DNA of 32,917 nucleotides, from positions 1 to 32,917 of the forward strand of contig CAZWZF010000054.1 in the NCBI GenBank assembly GCA_964638715.1, given 5' to 3'. Each line of letters begins with the position of its first letter. The first letter of the stretch is position 1. The notes under the pieces were generated by a model, which saw only the letters and a program-made list of their open reading frames with translations, had not been told where the DNA came from and searched no databases. Both the position numbers and the translations under genes were made by a program. The stretch comes from JBAXQQ01 sp037131695. GTDB taxonomy: Bacteria > Armatimonadota > Hebobacteria > CAIYQO01. Of this stretch, positions 25,701 through 32,917 are shown one piece after another.

Positions 25701-25823
25701 CGCAGTCAAAGCATTCTTCGGCGTCTGTACGGGATGTCGCCAGGACAGCTCAAATGTGCCGTCTAACTCCCAGCATTTGGCATCTAATCTGCCCAGCACC
25801 GCATCAATATTAAAATCAGCCAT
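22719..25823 (-). CDS. GH38 alpha-mannosidase-like glycoside hydrolase
   Basis: This 1034-residue protein starts at ATG 25823, with AGGTGG ~6 nt upstream; an in-frame GTG nine bases earlier lacks a spaced ribosome-binding site. Residues ~1-170 are a beta-rich N-terminal domain. The GH38 catalytic barrel follows: zinc ligands in HTHIDMDW (~240), the nucleophile region APDTFGHPGNMPQL (Asp near 351), and zinc-binding FNHFHDI. The C-terminal half is the beta-sandwich assembly of the family. GH38 enzymes release alpha-linked mannose with retention. No signal peptide is seen, so it acts on imported oligosaccharides. It probably works with the esterase and GH3 enzyme encoded on the same strand. Confidence 0.93.
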   Translation of the reverse strand: MADFNIDAVLGRLDAKCWELDGTFELSWRHPVQTPKNALTAVIQDDWTICGHDVRSLMKKNDENWFYAELVFPEEKCGFSLKGTVARFFINGWSPFTLWVDGVEVFKEEHAWYATGPIADPFPVLIEPGKKYRLVVNFIPTELPADFNPLGGIGIHSEVCQDMAIQVGAAALQLRIARGLAKNYDEKQLTVKAAEAINLSALEKNNWDELTASFTAMENILQPFSARAKEMTVHCIGHTHIDMDWMWTWPDTVHCMRRDAKAITDMMDDFSDLTFTISQVPFYDVVKKEDPEVFAKLKKYIDAGRWECVAGTWVEGDLNMADGEDIARHMLYAKAWTKENLGMEANVFWAPDTFGHPGNMPQLVKLGGMDIYFHWRCNPGSDRNWENNWPVRTWVGVDGTPITALSEAYGSNLNPNAVTGNILNYMKHGFKNILHIWGLGDHGGGLPRHSMKSLEAYRNKPIIPKFKYDTINNITKEILVNESEHILTNKGETYSLFEGCFTTHASIKRYNRYCETALLTAESITALAGVNCNESLKIAWQKMLFNHFHDIFDGAAVHDSYINAHQRAEEAIGAASAAINESLNALVTPTADGDVLTLLNPLGFTRTEPVVATLPANTIALKDADGNIIPVQAMDDKFVFIAVDVPALSVKSYSVLNALPAGAEFAAVAVKEDNSNFIIKTNTATSYLHKESGVIGSYFDKKLAVEYVAYGVDKTLTHVPCTRRDLALNVFQIIDESHNPMSAWLINDIRKEENLLRGATVTQVEAGPVFARFNVKHSFRASTICEDVIYYNDFQRVDFIANIDWREQGCQEVGVPHLKVSFGTTVKAARARFEGPFFLPERRADGTEQVTQKFLDISGDNFGYTIFNDSKYGVDALGGRARLSLLRNPYNPDPEPDNGSHTIKFAFAPHGAVISNSELVRQGMAYNRPNVAVSSEINLAAKANLVIEGTDAVICTSVRNAEYSDKIAIRFFNASDADVKAKISIGAGAGSAEEVNFLERPTGNAVLLSNGVITTAFHPFEVKTLLVATNWLKA

Positions 25824-25871
25824 TTTATCCACCTTTCATATCTTTTTCAATCGTGAATTTATTCTTGTCAG

Positions 25872-25900
25872 ATTATAGATATTTTTGCTGATGTAAGCAA
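25872..25900 (-). promoter_or_regulatory. Promoter of the GH38 gene
   Basis: TTGCTT (25895-25900), a 17-nt spacer and consensus TATAAT (25872-25877) on the minus strand lie ~49 nt before the start codon. Confidence 0.7.
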
Positions 25901-26080
25901 TGAGGTGAATGTGTTTATTAAAAGTAATTTTAAATAAATATGAATGTGGCGTCACTTTGGGGAGCCGGGCTGCGAACCTGTTCCAAACTGAGACTACATC
26001 AATTACTGATGTTTATTATATAAAATATTTTTCCTATTGAAAACATAAAACTTTTAAGCAAGCAGGTGCTGCCATACACA
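25901..26080. other. Intergenic stretch upstream of the GH38 promoter
   Basis: About 180 bases of AT-rich DNA with one GC-rich island (about 25946-25985, around GGGGAGCCGGGCTGCGAACCTG). I see no ORF, tRNA or known riboswitch motif. It may hold operator sites for the GH38 gene. Confidence 0.4.
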
Positions 26081-26111
26081 AATGGGCAATCCCTTGCGGG
26101 GATTGCCCATT
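26081..26111 (-). terminator. Hairpin after the PQQ-propeller/FN3 gene
   Basis: A 13-bp perfect stem, AATGGGCAATCCC/GGGATTGCCCATT, around TTGCG lies 23 nt past the stop codon. The U-tract is poor on the minus strand, so termination is inferred mainly from stem stability and position. Confidence 0.6.
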
Positions 26112-26133
26112 ATGCGATTATATTTTGTATTCT

Positions 26134-28869
26134 TTACTGTATTGTCGATCTTTTCGTTAACACGGCGATTGCGGTTACGGTGTCTGATGCCGGGTTGATT
26201 TTGCCATTGGTGATGTCGTTCCATGATTTTGCGGTTATGCTTACAGATTGGGTTGGCGGGTTGTTTTCGTCAATTGTCTGTTTGCTGGTGCCAACAAGCC
26301 GGAGCATTAATCTTACCGTTTCGCCGGGTTTAACGTTATAGGATGCCCAGCCGCCGGTGAATATTTTCCTGGTTCGGTCGATATTATTGATATCAAAAAT
26401 GGCTGCTTTCCATTTGCTGTCTATCACAGAATTGCTGCTGATAAGGAAAACATCGGGAACGTTGCCGGTATTTTGTATCGAAATATAAAACTCGCTTTGG
26501 CGGTTGATTTGCTGGCTTAGCTGTATGGTCTGCAAAATCCCGGTGTTATTAACTACCCCAACTCCCATCATCAAACTGTTGCCTTTCGAGTTTGATATGG
26601 CAGCGTCAACGCCGGTTGTAAGGACAGGGGCCGCAGTGGTGAAACTGTGTACCGCCGACCATGTTCCGAGGGCGTTTCCCTGTTTGGCGCGCACCCGCCA
26701 ATAATACACGGTGCTGCTATTTGCCAATGTAGCAGCCTGGCTGGCGACAGCGGATGACAGCGATGTCTTGGTGGTGAAGGTTGGATTTGTCGAGATATCA
26801 ATATCATACGCGCTCGCGTTCGTCACCGTGCTCCAGGTAAATGTTGTGCTGACGGGAATATTTACGGCGTTGTTTGCCGGTGCTGTCAGCGTAGGGACGG
26901 TTAACTGCACGGTTTGGGCAGCAGTGGTGAAATACCAGGCGGATGACCAGTTGCTGGAAGTGCCGGCGGCATCGGTGGCTTTTACTTCCCAGTAATAGCG
27001 GGTGTTGCCCAGTAAAGTTGGATTAGCGGATAGATTATTTGATGCAACTACTGTGGCATTGGTGAAATTGATATTTGTCGCATATTGCAAGGTATAACTG
27101 ACAGCCGAAACAACAGCCTGCCAGGCTAATGGTGAAGTGGTTGCTACACCGGTCGCGCCATTTGCCGGGGAGGTTAATGCCGGTGCCGCAATTTTTTGAT
27201 TAACGATGGTGGTAAAGTTTGCCGTTGCCGCGCTGCTCCATACTGTGCCATTGCCTGCCTTTACCCGCCAATAATATATTGCTTGATTTGTTAAATTAGT
27301 CAGGCTGTATGATGTACCGGTGACATTTTGAAGATTTACGATTTTATTGGTAAATGTTGCGTCTGTCGCCACTTCAACAGAATATACCGTCGCGTTTGCT
27401 ACCGGGTTCCAGGTTAGGATTGGCGAGGTTATTATGTCGATAGCATTGTTTAACGGGTAAGTCAGCACCGGTGCTGCAAGCGCATTTGAGTTGATGGTGA
27501 AATCCACCGCGCTTTGGCTCGAAACAGTCGAGTTGACAACAGAACTTATCTTAACCCGGTAATCGGTGCCTGCCGCCTGTGATGTTAGAATTGTCCAATT
27601 GTATGTTTTGTTATTCACCGCGGAAGCAGAGATGACACTGTCGCGCCCCCCGCCTTTGAATAACTCGATAGCAACATTTCCTGTGAACCCGACAGATGTC
27701 CAGGTAATTTTCTGGGTGGTGCCGGATTGCCACTGTACAGCGGTATTCGGCGCGGTTACGGTGACGGTAGCCAGCGATGTGCCGATTGCGATGTTGCCGA
27801 CATATAATGTTCCGTCAGCACCAATCGCCGGGCTGGAGTATGTCTTTGCAACGGTTACAAACACCCATCTTTGGACACCATTGGGGTTGATTGAGTAAAT
27901 ATTGGCATCATCGGCAGATACGTAAATTGAACCGGCAGCATCAATGGCTGGGTTGTTAATGATAGAGCCACCGGTAAGATATGACCATTTCTCTATACCA
28001 TCAGTTTTAATGGCATAAAGTTTTTTGTCTTTTGACCCGACATATATGGTGCCGTCAGCAGCAATTGCCGGACTTGATTCTACCTCGCCGCCAGTAGTGA
28101 ATGCCCATTTTTGAGTGCCGTCAGGTTTTACAGCATATAATTTCTGGTCTAAAGAGCCGACATATATAGTACCGTCTGTGGCTACCGCAGGAATAGATCT
28201 CACCTCGCCACCGGTGGGGAAAGCCCATTTTTTTGTGCCATCAGCGGCATTTAGCGCGTATAAGTTTTTATCGTTGCTCCCGATATATATAGTAGTGCCA
28301 TCAGAACTCATCGCCGGGCTGGATGATACTCCGCCGCCGGTAAGAAACGACCATTTCTTTGTCCCGTCAGGCTTGATTGCATAGACATTTTTATCTTCAG
28401 AGCCTACATAAATAGTGCCATCCGCACCAATAGTCGGACTTGAGTTTACTACATCATTAGTTTTAAAAGTCCATTTCGGTTTACCGGTATTGGGATCGAT
28501 AGCAAAAAAACTGCCGGAACCATAATATATGGTACCATCAATACCAACTGCCGGACCTGATATTACTGGTACTGTTGATGTAGTAGTAGACCATTTTTGT
28601 GCGCCGTCATCAGGATAGTAACAATGAATTTTCATCAATACGCAACCTGCTGAGATACAACCGTCAGTGCCGATAACCGGACTGGAATCAAAACGATGCG
28701 CAGAATAATCCAGCCATTTTATAGTAGGATTTGCGGGTCCGATATATTGTGAACGCCCGGTACGCTGAAGGTCATGCCCACGCATTGGCCAGGCAGAATT
28801 ACCGAGTTGCGCTAACGAAATAGAAATGGAGAAGATAATAATCCCCAAAATAAAAATTGCCTTTTGCAC
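26134..28869 (-). CDS. Secreted PQQ-type beta-propeller / FN3 repeat protein
   Basis: The 911-residue protein starts at GTG 28869, with AAGGAG 9 nt upstream, and has a signal peptide (cleavage near SISLA-QL). Residues ~25-340 contain about eight propeller repeats of the PQQ-like type (pattern SSPAIGADGTIYVGSxDKxLYAIKPDGTxKW), preceded by WPMRGHDLQRTG, typical of BamB/PQQ-repeat proteins. Residues ~345-440 resemble a Kre9/KNH-like Ig sandwich (WQSGTTQKITWTSVGFTGNVAIELF). Three fibronectin type III-like modules follow (~445-730), then a C-terminal beta-sandwich (~760-905). No catalytic motif is visible; it is probably a surface binding or adhesion protein. It is rich in Thr/Ser/Ala, unlike the enzymes beside it. 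Confidence 0.87.
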   Translation of the reverse strand: MQKAIFILGIIIFSISISLAQLGNSAWPMRGHDLQRTGRSQYIGPANPTIKWLDYSAHRFDSSPVIGTDGCISAGCVLMKIHCYYPDDGAQKWSTTTSTVPVISGPAVGIDGTIYYGSGSFFAIDPNTGKPKWTFKTNDVVNSSPTIGADGTIYVGSEDKNVYAIKPDGTKKWSFLTGGGVSSSPAMSSDGTTIYIGSNDKNLYALNAADGTKKWAFPTGGEVRSIPAVATDGTIYVGSLDQKLYAVKPDGTQKWAFTTGGEVESSPAIAADGTIYVGSKDKKLYAIKTDGIEKWSYLTGGSIINNPAIDAAGSIYVSADDANIYSINPNGVQRWVFVTVAKTYSSPAIGADGTLYVGNIAIGTSLATVTVTAPNTAVQWQSGTTQKITWTSVGFTGNVAIELFKGGGRDSVISASAVNNKTYNWTILTSQAAGTDYRVKISSVVNSTVSSQSAVDFTINSNALAAPVLTYPLNNAIDIITSPILTWNPVANATVYSVEVATDATFTNKIVNLQNVTGTSYSLTNLTNQAIYYWRVKAGNGTVWSSAATANFTTIVNQKIAAPALTSPANGATGVATTSPLAWQAVVSAVSYTLQYATNINFTNATVVASNNLSANPTLLGNTRYYWEVKATDAAGTSSNWSSAWYFTTAAQTVQLTVPTLTAPANNAVNIPVSTTFTWSTVTNASAYDIDISTNPTFTTKTSLSSAVASQAATLANSSTVYYWRVRAKQGNALGTWSAVHSFTTAAPVLTTGVDAAISNSKGNSLMMGVGVVNNTGILQTIQLSQQINRQSEFYISIQNTGNVPDVFLISSNSVIDSKWKAAIFDINNIDRTRKIFTGGWASYNVKPGETVRLMLRLVGTSKQTIDENNPPTQSVSITAKSWNDITNGKINPASDTVTAIAVLTKRSTIQ

Positions 28870-28901
28870 GATGCAGTTCTCCTTACAGATTGATAGAATG
28901 C

Positions 28902-28911
28902 TGTATACATT
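28902..28911. promoter_or_regulatory. Isolated TGTATACATT site before the PQQ-propeller gene
   Basis: An exact copy of the arm GTATACATT of the 42-bp array lies ~33 nt upstream of the GTG start, where an operator would act. It may be chance: a 9-mer on either strand is expected about 0.25 times in a window of this size. Confidence 0.3.
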
Positions 28912-28988
28912 TTTAGAAAAAAGTTACTTCACTTTTTAATTAATACGCTTATAGCAGAAATTAGTTGCGAATGAAATAAGAATTATTA

Positions 28989-29029
28989 ATGTATTGGACC
29001 GCAGGCAAGATACCTGCGGTCCAATACAT
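28989..29029 (-). terminator. Long perfect hairpin after the esterase gene
   Basis: A 17-bp perfect stem (28989-29005 with 29013-29029) encloses the 7-nt loop CAAGATA, 26 nt past the esterase stop. The following minus-strand tract is ATTAATAATTCTTA, AT-rich but without a pure U-run. It most likely separates the esterase and propeller transcripts. Confidence 0.7.
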
Positions 29030-29055
29030 CAATAAATTGTCCACTATTAACTGAC

Positions 29056-30534
29056 CTAATTCTTACCCGTCGTTTTCAAATACCAGTTATCGGTGCGGAA
29101 TGGGGATGCGGGAAGGCCTGCACCGTTGTACAGGGTGCAGGTGGGATTGTCGGACCAGGCGTAGCGGACGGCGACTGGTTTTTTCACGTCCGGGTTCCAT
29201 ACCACCACGCTGTCGCCATCGATTTTTGCCTGGGCTGGCTGGAATTTTTTATTAGCTCCGGCGATGATGAAACTACCGATAATCTCGCCGCTTTTTGATG
29301 CCAGTCCGCTATCGGTGTGGGTGAAATGCAGGCGGATTTTGCCGTCGCAGCAGATGCTCATGCTCTTGTATATCGGTCCGCTGTATGACACATTTTCGCC
29401 GTATACCTGTTCGCGAGCGATTAATGCCAACCGGCGACCGGCTTCCTGTTTATTGGGCGGGTGAATGTCGTTTTTGTCGCCGGCGTCGCACATTACTGCC
29501 ATGCCGGTATGTTTTACCGTTTGCAGGGTGAATAACTGCGCCTCGCGCAATTCATCGTAATGTGCCGCGTTTGGCTGCGGCTGGATATCCAGATTTTGCA
29601 ATTGAACAAAATAAAACGGGAAGTCGTATCCCCACTGTTTGCGCCAATCATTAATAAGCAGTGGGAAGAGCTTTTTGTACTGCTCGCAACGTTCGCTGTT
29701 GTATTCTCCCTGCCACCAGATGGCGCCGCGAATGGAATATGGAACCAATGGAGCAATTTTGCCATTGTAAAGCCCGCCGGGTCGAGTGGTTAACTGAGCC
29801 GGGTCTGCCGGGATGCCTGTTTTCGACTTTGTTTCCAGTGCCTTGTTATATGCAACGACAGAATCGTCGTAACGGGAAAATATCGGCGCGAAATCTTTCT
29901 CGTCGAGCATGGCATCGGGACGTACCCACGCCTCTGCCAACGTGCCGCTGACAGAACTGTGTATTATGCCAATGGGAACTTTCAGGTGCTGGTACAATTC
30001 CCGCGCGAAGAAATACGCGGTGGCGCTGAAATGAACAGCGGTTGCCGGGTTGCAAGCTTCCCATTTACCCGTCACAGTTTCTTTTGGCTCACCAGCAACT
30101 ACGGTACCCACGGTGAAAAATCGTATTTGCGGGTAATTAGCGTCGGCTATTTCCTGTTTGCCGTTGATGGCGTGGCCGACCGGATATTCCATATTTGACT
30201 GCCCGGATGCCAACCAAACCTCGCCGATATAGACATCTTTCAGCGTGATGGTGGTTGCCCCGGCGATGGTCATGACAAATGGTCCGCCAGCTTTCATTTT
30301 TGGCAAATCAACCTGCCATTTTCCGTTAACATCGGTGACAGTTGATGCTTGTTTTTTGTTAATTTTAACAGTAATTTTTTCGCCGGGAATGCTCTTTCCC
30401 CATACCGGTACCCGGGCATCGCGCTGCAATACCATCTGGTCACAAAACAGCGGATTAACTTCGACACCCGCCAATACATTTAACGACGTCATAATTAACA
30501 CAACGCTCCCGATTAATAACATTTTCAAGTTCAT
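29056..30534 (-). CDS. Secreted sialate O-acetylesterase-like SGNH hydrolase
   Basis: The 492-residue product starts at ATG 30534 with an ideal AAGGAG 6 nt upstream. The frame extends 24 codons further, but that stretch translates the GC-rich intergenic repeat. It has a signal peptide (cleavage near NVLAG). The Ig-like opening VNPLFCDQMVLQRDARVPVWG precedes the SGNH catalytic domain, with the nucleophile S113 in GQSNMEYP and a late DIHPPNK carrying the Asp/His pair. The layout fits SIAE-type carbohydrate esterases that remove O-acetyl groups from sialic acid or hemicellulose sugars. It lies 68 nt downstream of the GH3 gene and may be cotranscribed. Confidence 0.9.
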   Translation of the reverse strand: MNLKMLLIGSVVLIMTSLNVLAGVEVNPLFCDQMVLQRDARVPVWGKSIPGEKITVKINKKQASTVTDVNGKWQVDLPKMKAGGPFVMTIAGATTITLKDVYIGEVWLASGQSNMEYPVGHAINGKQEIADANYPQIRFFTVGTVVAGEPKETVTGKWEACNPATAVHFSATAYFFARELYQHLKVPIGIIHSSVSGTLAEAWVRPDAMLDEKDFAPIFSRYDDSVVAYNKALETKSKTGIPADPAQLTTRPGGLYNGKIAPLVPYSIRGAIWWQGEYNSERCEQYKKLFPLLINDWRKQWGYDFPFYFVQLQNLDIQPQPNAAHYDELREAQLFTLQTVKHTGMAVMCDAGDKNDIHPPNKQEAGRRLALIAREQVYGENVSYSGPIYKSMSICCDGKIRLHFTHTDSGLASKSGEIIGSFIIAGANKKFQPAQAKIDGDSVVVWNPDVKKPVAVRYAWSDNPTCTLYNGAGLPASPFRTDNWYLKTTGKN

Positions 30535-30560
30535 TTTTTGCTCCTTACCTCTCCCCCCGA

Positions 30561-30583
30561 CCCCCTCTCCGAAGGAAAGGGGG
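30561..30583. repeat. GC-rich fold-back repeat between the GH3 and esterase genes
   Basis: CCCCCTCTCC-GAA-GGAAAGGGGG forms a 10-bp stem with one mismatch. It resembles the GC arm inside element A (about 16002-16023). It has no U-tract, so it is more likely a dispersed repeat or mRNA-stabilising hairpin than a terminator. Confidence 0.55.
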
Positions 30584-30602
30584 AGAATATTTGTGGTTGG
30601 GG

Positions 30603-32759
30603 TCACACCGTAAAAGTATCCAAACAGAATGTGCTTTTTAATGTGATAGCATCCGGGTCATTCGGGTGTCCGCCGCCAACCCAGATATGATATTCACCGC
30701 ATTCAAAGAATGGCTGTCCGTTATCGTCGTATACAGAAAGCTGTTCTGGTTGAAGAAGGAACTTTACAGTCTTTGTTTCGCCGCTTTTCAGGTGTATTCT
30801 CTGGAAACCTTCCAGGTGAATTACCGGAACCGGCACGCTGGATGCAACATCTTTAACGTAAAGTTGTACAACTTCGTCGCCATCGCGCTTGCCAACATTG
30901 GTAACGTCGACTTCAATGATTTGCGTTTGTGTCTGCAATAACACTTCGTGGCCGATAATCAAATTACTGTACGCGAAGGCAGTGTAACTGAGGCCGTGAC
31001 CGAAATAATATGATGGAGTGTCGGTCATAAACCGGTAAGTATGACCGGCCATGTTGTAATCTGCCATCGGCAATAACTGTTCGGAAGATTTCAGCATGGT
31101 TATCGGCATGCGTCCGGCAGGATTTACCCGTCCAAATAAAACATCGGCAATCGCCTGCCCGCCCAGTTCGCCGGGATAAAACGCCTGTACCACCGCGGCG
31201 ACATTTTCAAATGCCCACGGTGCCGCTACCGGACTGCCGCCGAACAGCACCAGCACCACCGGAGTGCCAGTCGCTTGGATAGCCTTTATCAGTTCCTGCT
31301 GGCAAACCGGCAGTTCCAATCCCTTGCGATCGCCACCCAAATCGGTTACTCCTGCTTCAGGGTCGCCATTCTCGCCTTCCATCGTGGGGTCTAATCCCAT
31401 ACACAGGATCGCTGCGTCGCTGCGTTTCGCCGCCGCTACCGCCTCGGAAAGATTGCGGTCTTTGGCACCGAATGCAAAGAAAATCGGCTTGTCGGTAAGG
31501 TCGCACCCCTGGGTGAACCAGACCCGGGCATCACCCGCCGCTTGTTGAATGCCGGTTAAGGCGGTTATTTGTTTTGACGGTATGCCGTTGTAATTGCCAA
31601 TCAGCACACTACGCGAATCCGCGTTTGGTCCCATCACCGCGATATTTTTAATCTCGCTGGATAGCGGCAATATGCCGTTATTCTTAACAAGTACAATCGA
31701 CTGCTGCGCCATCTCCAGTGATAAATCCATGTGTTTTTTGCAGCCAACTACATCGTAAGGAATCGACGCGTAGGGAACTATGTCATCAGGGTCGTAAAAT
31801 CCGAGTTTTATCAGCGCTTTTATGGTGCGCAGCAAAACGGTGTTGATATCGGTTTCGGTGATTAATCCCTGCTGCAATGCTAATGCTGCGCCGGTATCAA
31901 CTACATTGCCAAGTTCAAGATCGCATCCGTTTTTGCATGACATCGCGGTTGTTTCTGCCGGACCGCGGCTAACCATGTGAGTGTCATGGCAATAATCATA
32001 GGCACCGCCGTCAGACACTACGTATCCGTCAAATCCCCATTCATCCCGCAAAATATCCTGCAACAGCAGTTTGTTGGCGCAGCATGGTTTGCCATACAGG
32101 CGATTGTACGCGCTCATTACTGATTCAACTTTTGCTTCCTGTACGGCAGCGCGAAATGCTGGCAGGTAAGTTTCATAAAGGTCTCTTTTTGATGGCGCGA
32201 CGTCAAATGTCATTCGCTGGCTTTCCGGTCCGCTGTGGATGGCATAATGCTTTGCCGTGGCGGCTATCTTCAGGTACTTCGGGTCGTTACCCTGCAAACC
32301 GGTGATGAATGCCACTGCCATGCGTCCAGTTAGATATGGGTCTTCGCCATAGGTTTCATGTCCGCGTCCCCAACGCGGGTCGCGAAAAAGATTGATATTT
32401 GGAGAGAAAAAAGTCAGTCCCTTATATGTGCTGCGGTCACCCATTCGCACTGATTCGTGGTGTTTGGCACGCGCTTCGTCAGATATCGCGTCGGCAACCT
32501 GGTGCATTAAATCAACATTCCAACTTGCCGCCATGCCAATCGCCTGTGGAAATACCGTTGCCGTACCTGCCCGGGCAACACCGTGAAGGCACTCGTTTGA
32601 CCAGTTGTATGATGGTATGCCAAGTCTTTCCACCCCGTCCCATTCGTGATTCATCATGGACAATTTTTCTTCAATCGTCAGTCTGCCCAGCAAGTCGCTG
32701 GCTCTACCATCAATATTCAAATCAATATTTCGAAATGGAAGGTTAGCTGTATTATTCAT
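30603..32759 (-). CDS. GH3 beta-xylosidase/beta-glucosidase-like enzyme
   Basis: The 718-residue protein has the three-domain GH3 layout. The barrel domain (~1-350) has KHYAIHSGPESQR and the nucleophile D250 in GYVVSDGGA. The alpha/beta sandwich (~370-570) has MEGENGD...GDRKGLELP, where the acid/base Glu is expected, and the C-terminal FN3-like domain spans ~610-710. Motifs such as YNRLYGKPCCANKLLLQDIL resemble the xylosidase/glucosidase branch. No signal peptide: it is predicted to be cytoplasmic. The substrate is not certain. AGGAGA lies 8 nt before the ATG. The next minus-strand gene upstream ends only ~50 nt away, so it may belong to a longer operon. Confidence 0.94.
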   Translation of the reverse strand: MNNTANLPFRNIDLNIDGRASDLLGRLTIEEKLSMMNHEWDGVERLGIPSYNWSNECLHGVARAGTATVFPQAIGMAASWNVDLMHQVADAISDEARAKHHESVRMGDRSTYKGLTFFSPNINLFRDPRWGRGHETYGEDPYLTGRMAVAFITGLQGNDPKYLKIAATAKHYAIHSGPESQRMTFDVAPSKRDLYETYLPAFRAAVQEAKVESVMSAYNRLYGKPCCANKLLLQDILRDEWGFDGYVVSDGGAYDYCHDTHMVSRGPAETTAMSCKNGCDLELGNVVDTGAALALQQGLITETDINTVLLRTIKALIKLGFYDPDDIVPYASIPYDVVGCKKHMDLSLEMAQQSIVLVKNNGILPLSSEIKNIAVMGPNADSRSVLIGNYNGIPSKQITALTGIQQAAGDARVWFTQGCDLTDKPIFFAFGAKDRNLSEAVAAAKRSDAAILCMGLDPTMEGENGDPEAGVTDLGGDRKGLELPVCQQELIKAIQATGTPVVLVLFGGSPVAAPWAFENVAAVVQAFYPGELGGQAIADVLFGRVNPAGRMPITMLKSSEQLLPMADYNMAGHTYRFMTDTPSYYFGHGLSYTAFAYSNLIIGHEVLLQTQTQIIEVDVTNVGKRDGDEVVQLYVKDVASSVPVPVIHLEGFQRIHLKSGETKTVKFLLQPEQLSVYDDNGQPFFECGEYHIWVGGGHPNDPDAITLKSTFCLDTFTV

Positions 32760-32810
32760 ATATATTTTCTCCTGATATTAAGTATAAAAAGGCGGGTTAC
32801 TTGTACCATT

Positions 32811-32917
32811 TTACAGAAGATTTAAATCTTTGTCATTAAGTAACCACTGAAAGATTTTATAATAACGGGGTAGTCGGTTAGCTCCTCCTACTGCTTTTAC
32901 TATCATGTTCATCCCAA
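32811..32917 (-). CDS. 3' end of an unidentified gene (cut by window)
   Basis: From the window edge an open minus-strand frame of 34 codons ends in TAA at 32811-32813; the last residues read NRLPRYYKIFQWLLNDKDLNLL. The composition (Tyr, Trp, Leu, Lys) looks like a real protein tail, and it lies on the same strand, ~50 nt before GH3. An inverted repeat GGTTACTT...AAGTAACC ending in a short T-tract spans its 3' end. The family cannot be assigned from so short a piece. Confidence 0.45.
   Translation of the reverse strand, partial: GMNMIVKAVGGANRLPRYYKIFQWLLNDKDLNLL

Noticed and set aside
30535..30606. N-terminal extension of the esterase (24 codons)
   Set aside because: It reads through the GC-rich intergenic repeat, and the ideal ribosome-binding site belongs to the ATG at 30534, which starts a signal peptide.

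Overview
The window looks like chromosomal DNA of a Gram-negative bacterium with a saccharolytic lifestyle. Evidence: a predicted outer-membrane beta-barrel ending in an aromatic residue, several Sec signal peptides, a two-tRNA/tuf/rpmG/secE/nusG/rplK/rplA translation cluster, and three glycan-active enzymes beside large secreted beta-propeller proteins. This would fit the Planctomycetes-Verrucomicrobia-Lentisphaerae group, but that placement is inference from gene content and no marker was compared. Non-ATG starts are common (TTG for the GGDEF, exchanger and transglycosylase genes; GTG for rpmG and the PQQ-propeller gene), each judged from Shine-Dalgarno spacing where one exists.

Layout. 1-3369 (minus, cut by the window edge): a giant secreted protein with CBM9-like, FlgD-Ig-like and propeller segments. 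3651-8012 (plus): an Lhr-type helicase, convergent with the translation cluster and separated from it by a strong hairpin terminator. 8075-12012 (minus): rplA, rplK, nusG, secE, rpmG, tuf, tRNA-Thr(GGU), tRNA-Tyr(GUA), driven by a near-consensus promoter. rplJ-rplL-rpoBC do not follow rplA. A hairpin between rplK and rplA resembles the 23S rRNA L1-binding site. 12135-14233 (minus): a GGDEF protein and a YugP-like zinc protease. 14436-15848 (plus): a TraF/FadL-like outer-membrane protein.

15850-18800 holds two small non-coding elements with shared terminal inverted repeats (A and B), flanked by AT-rich heptad repeats. Between them lie a small secreted protein with HMA-like folds and a C-terminal CxxCH haem site, and a CaCA-family cation exchanger preceded by its own promoter and a yybP-ykoY (Mn2+) riboswitch. 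18804-22633 holds a lytic transglycosylase, an amidohydrolase, a secreted metallophosphoesterase and MscL with a zinc ribbon. The convergent gap 20910-21292 holds the strangest signal of the window: dyads GTATACATT-N9-AATGTATAC repeated at exactly 42 bp, followed by a ~98-nt imperfect palindrome.

22719-32759 (all minus) is a carbohydrate block: cytoplasmic GH38 alpha-mannosidase-like enzyme, a secreted PQQ-propeller/FN3 protein, a secreted sialate O-acetylesterase-like enzyme and a GH3 beta-xylosidase/glucosidase-like enzyme. A plausible reading is deacetylation outside the cytoplasm, then import and trimming inside. The last ~107 bases appear to be the 3' end of another minus-strand gene.
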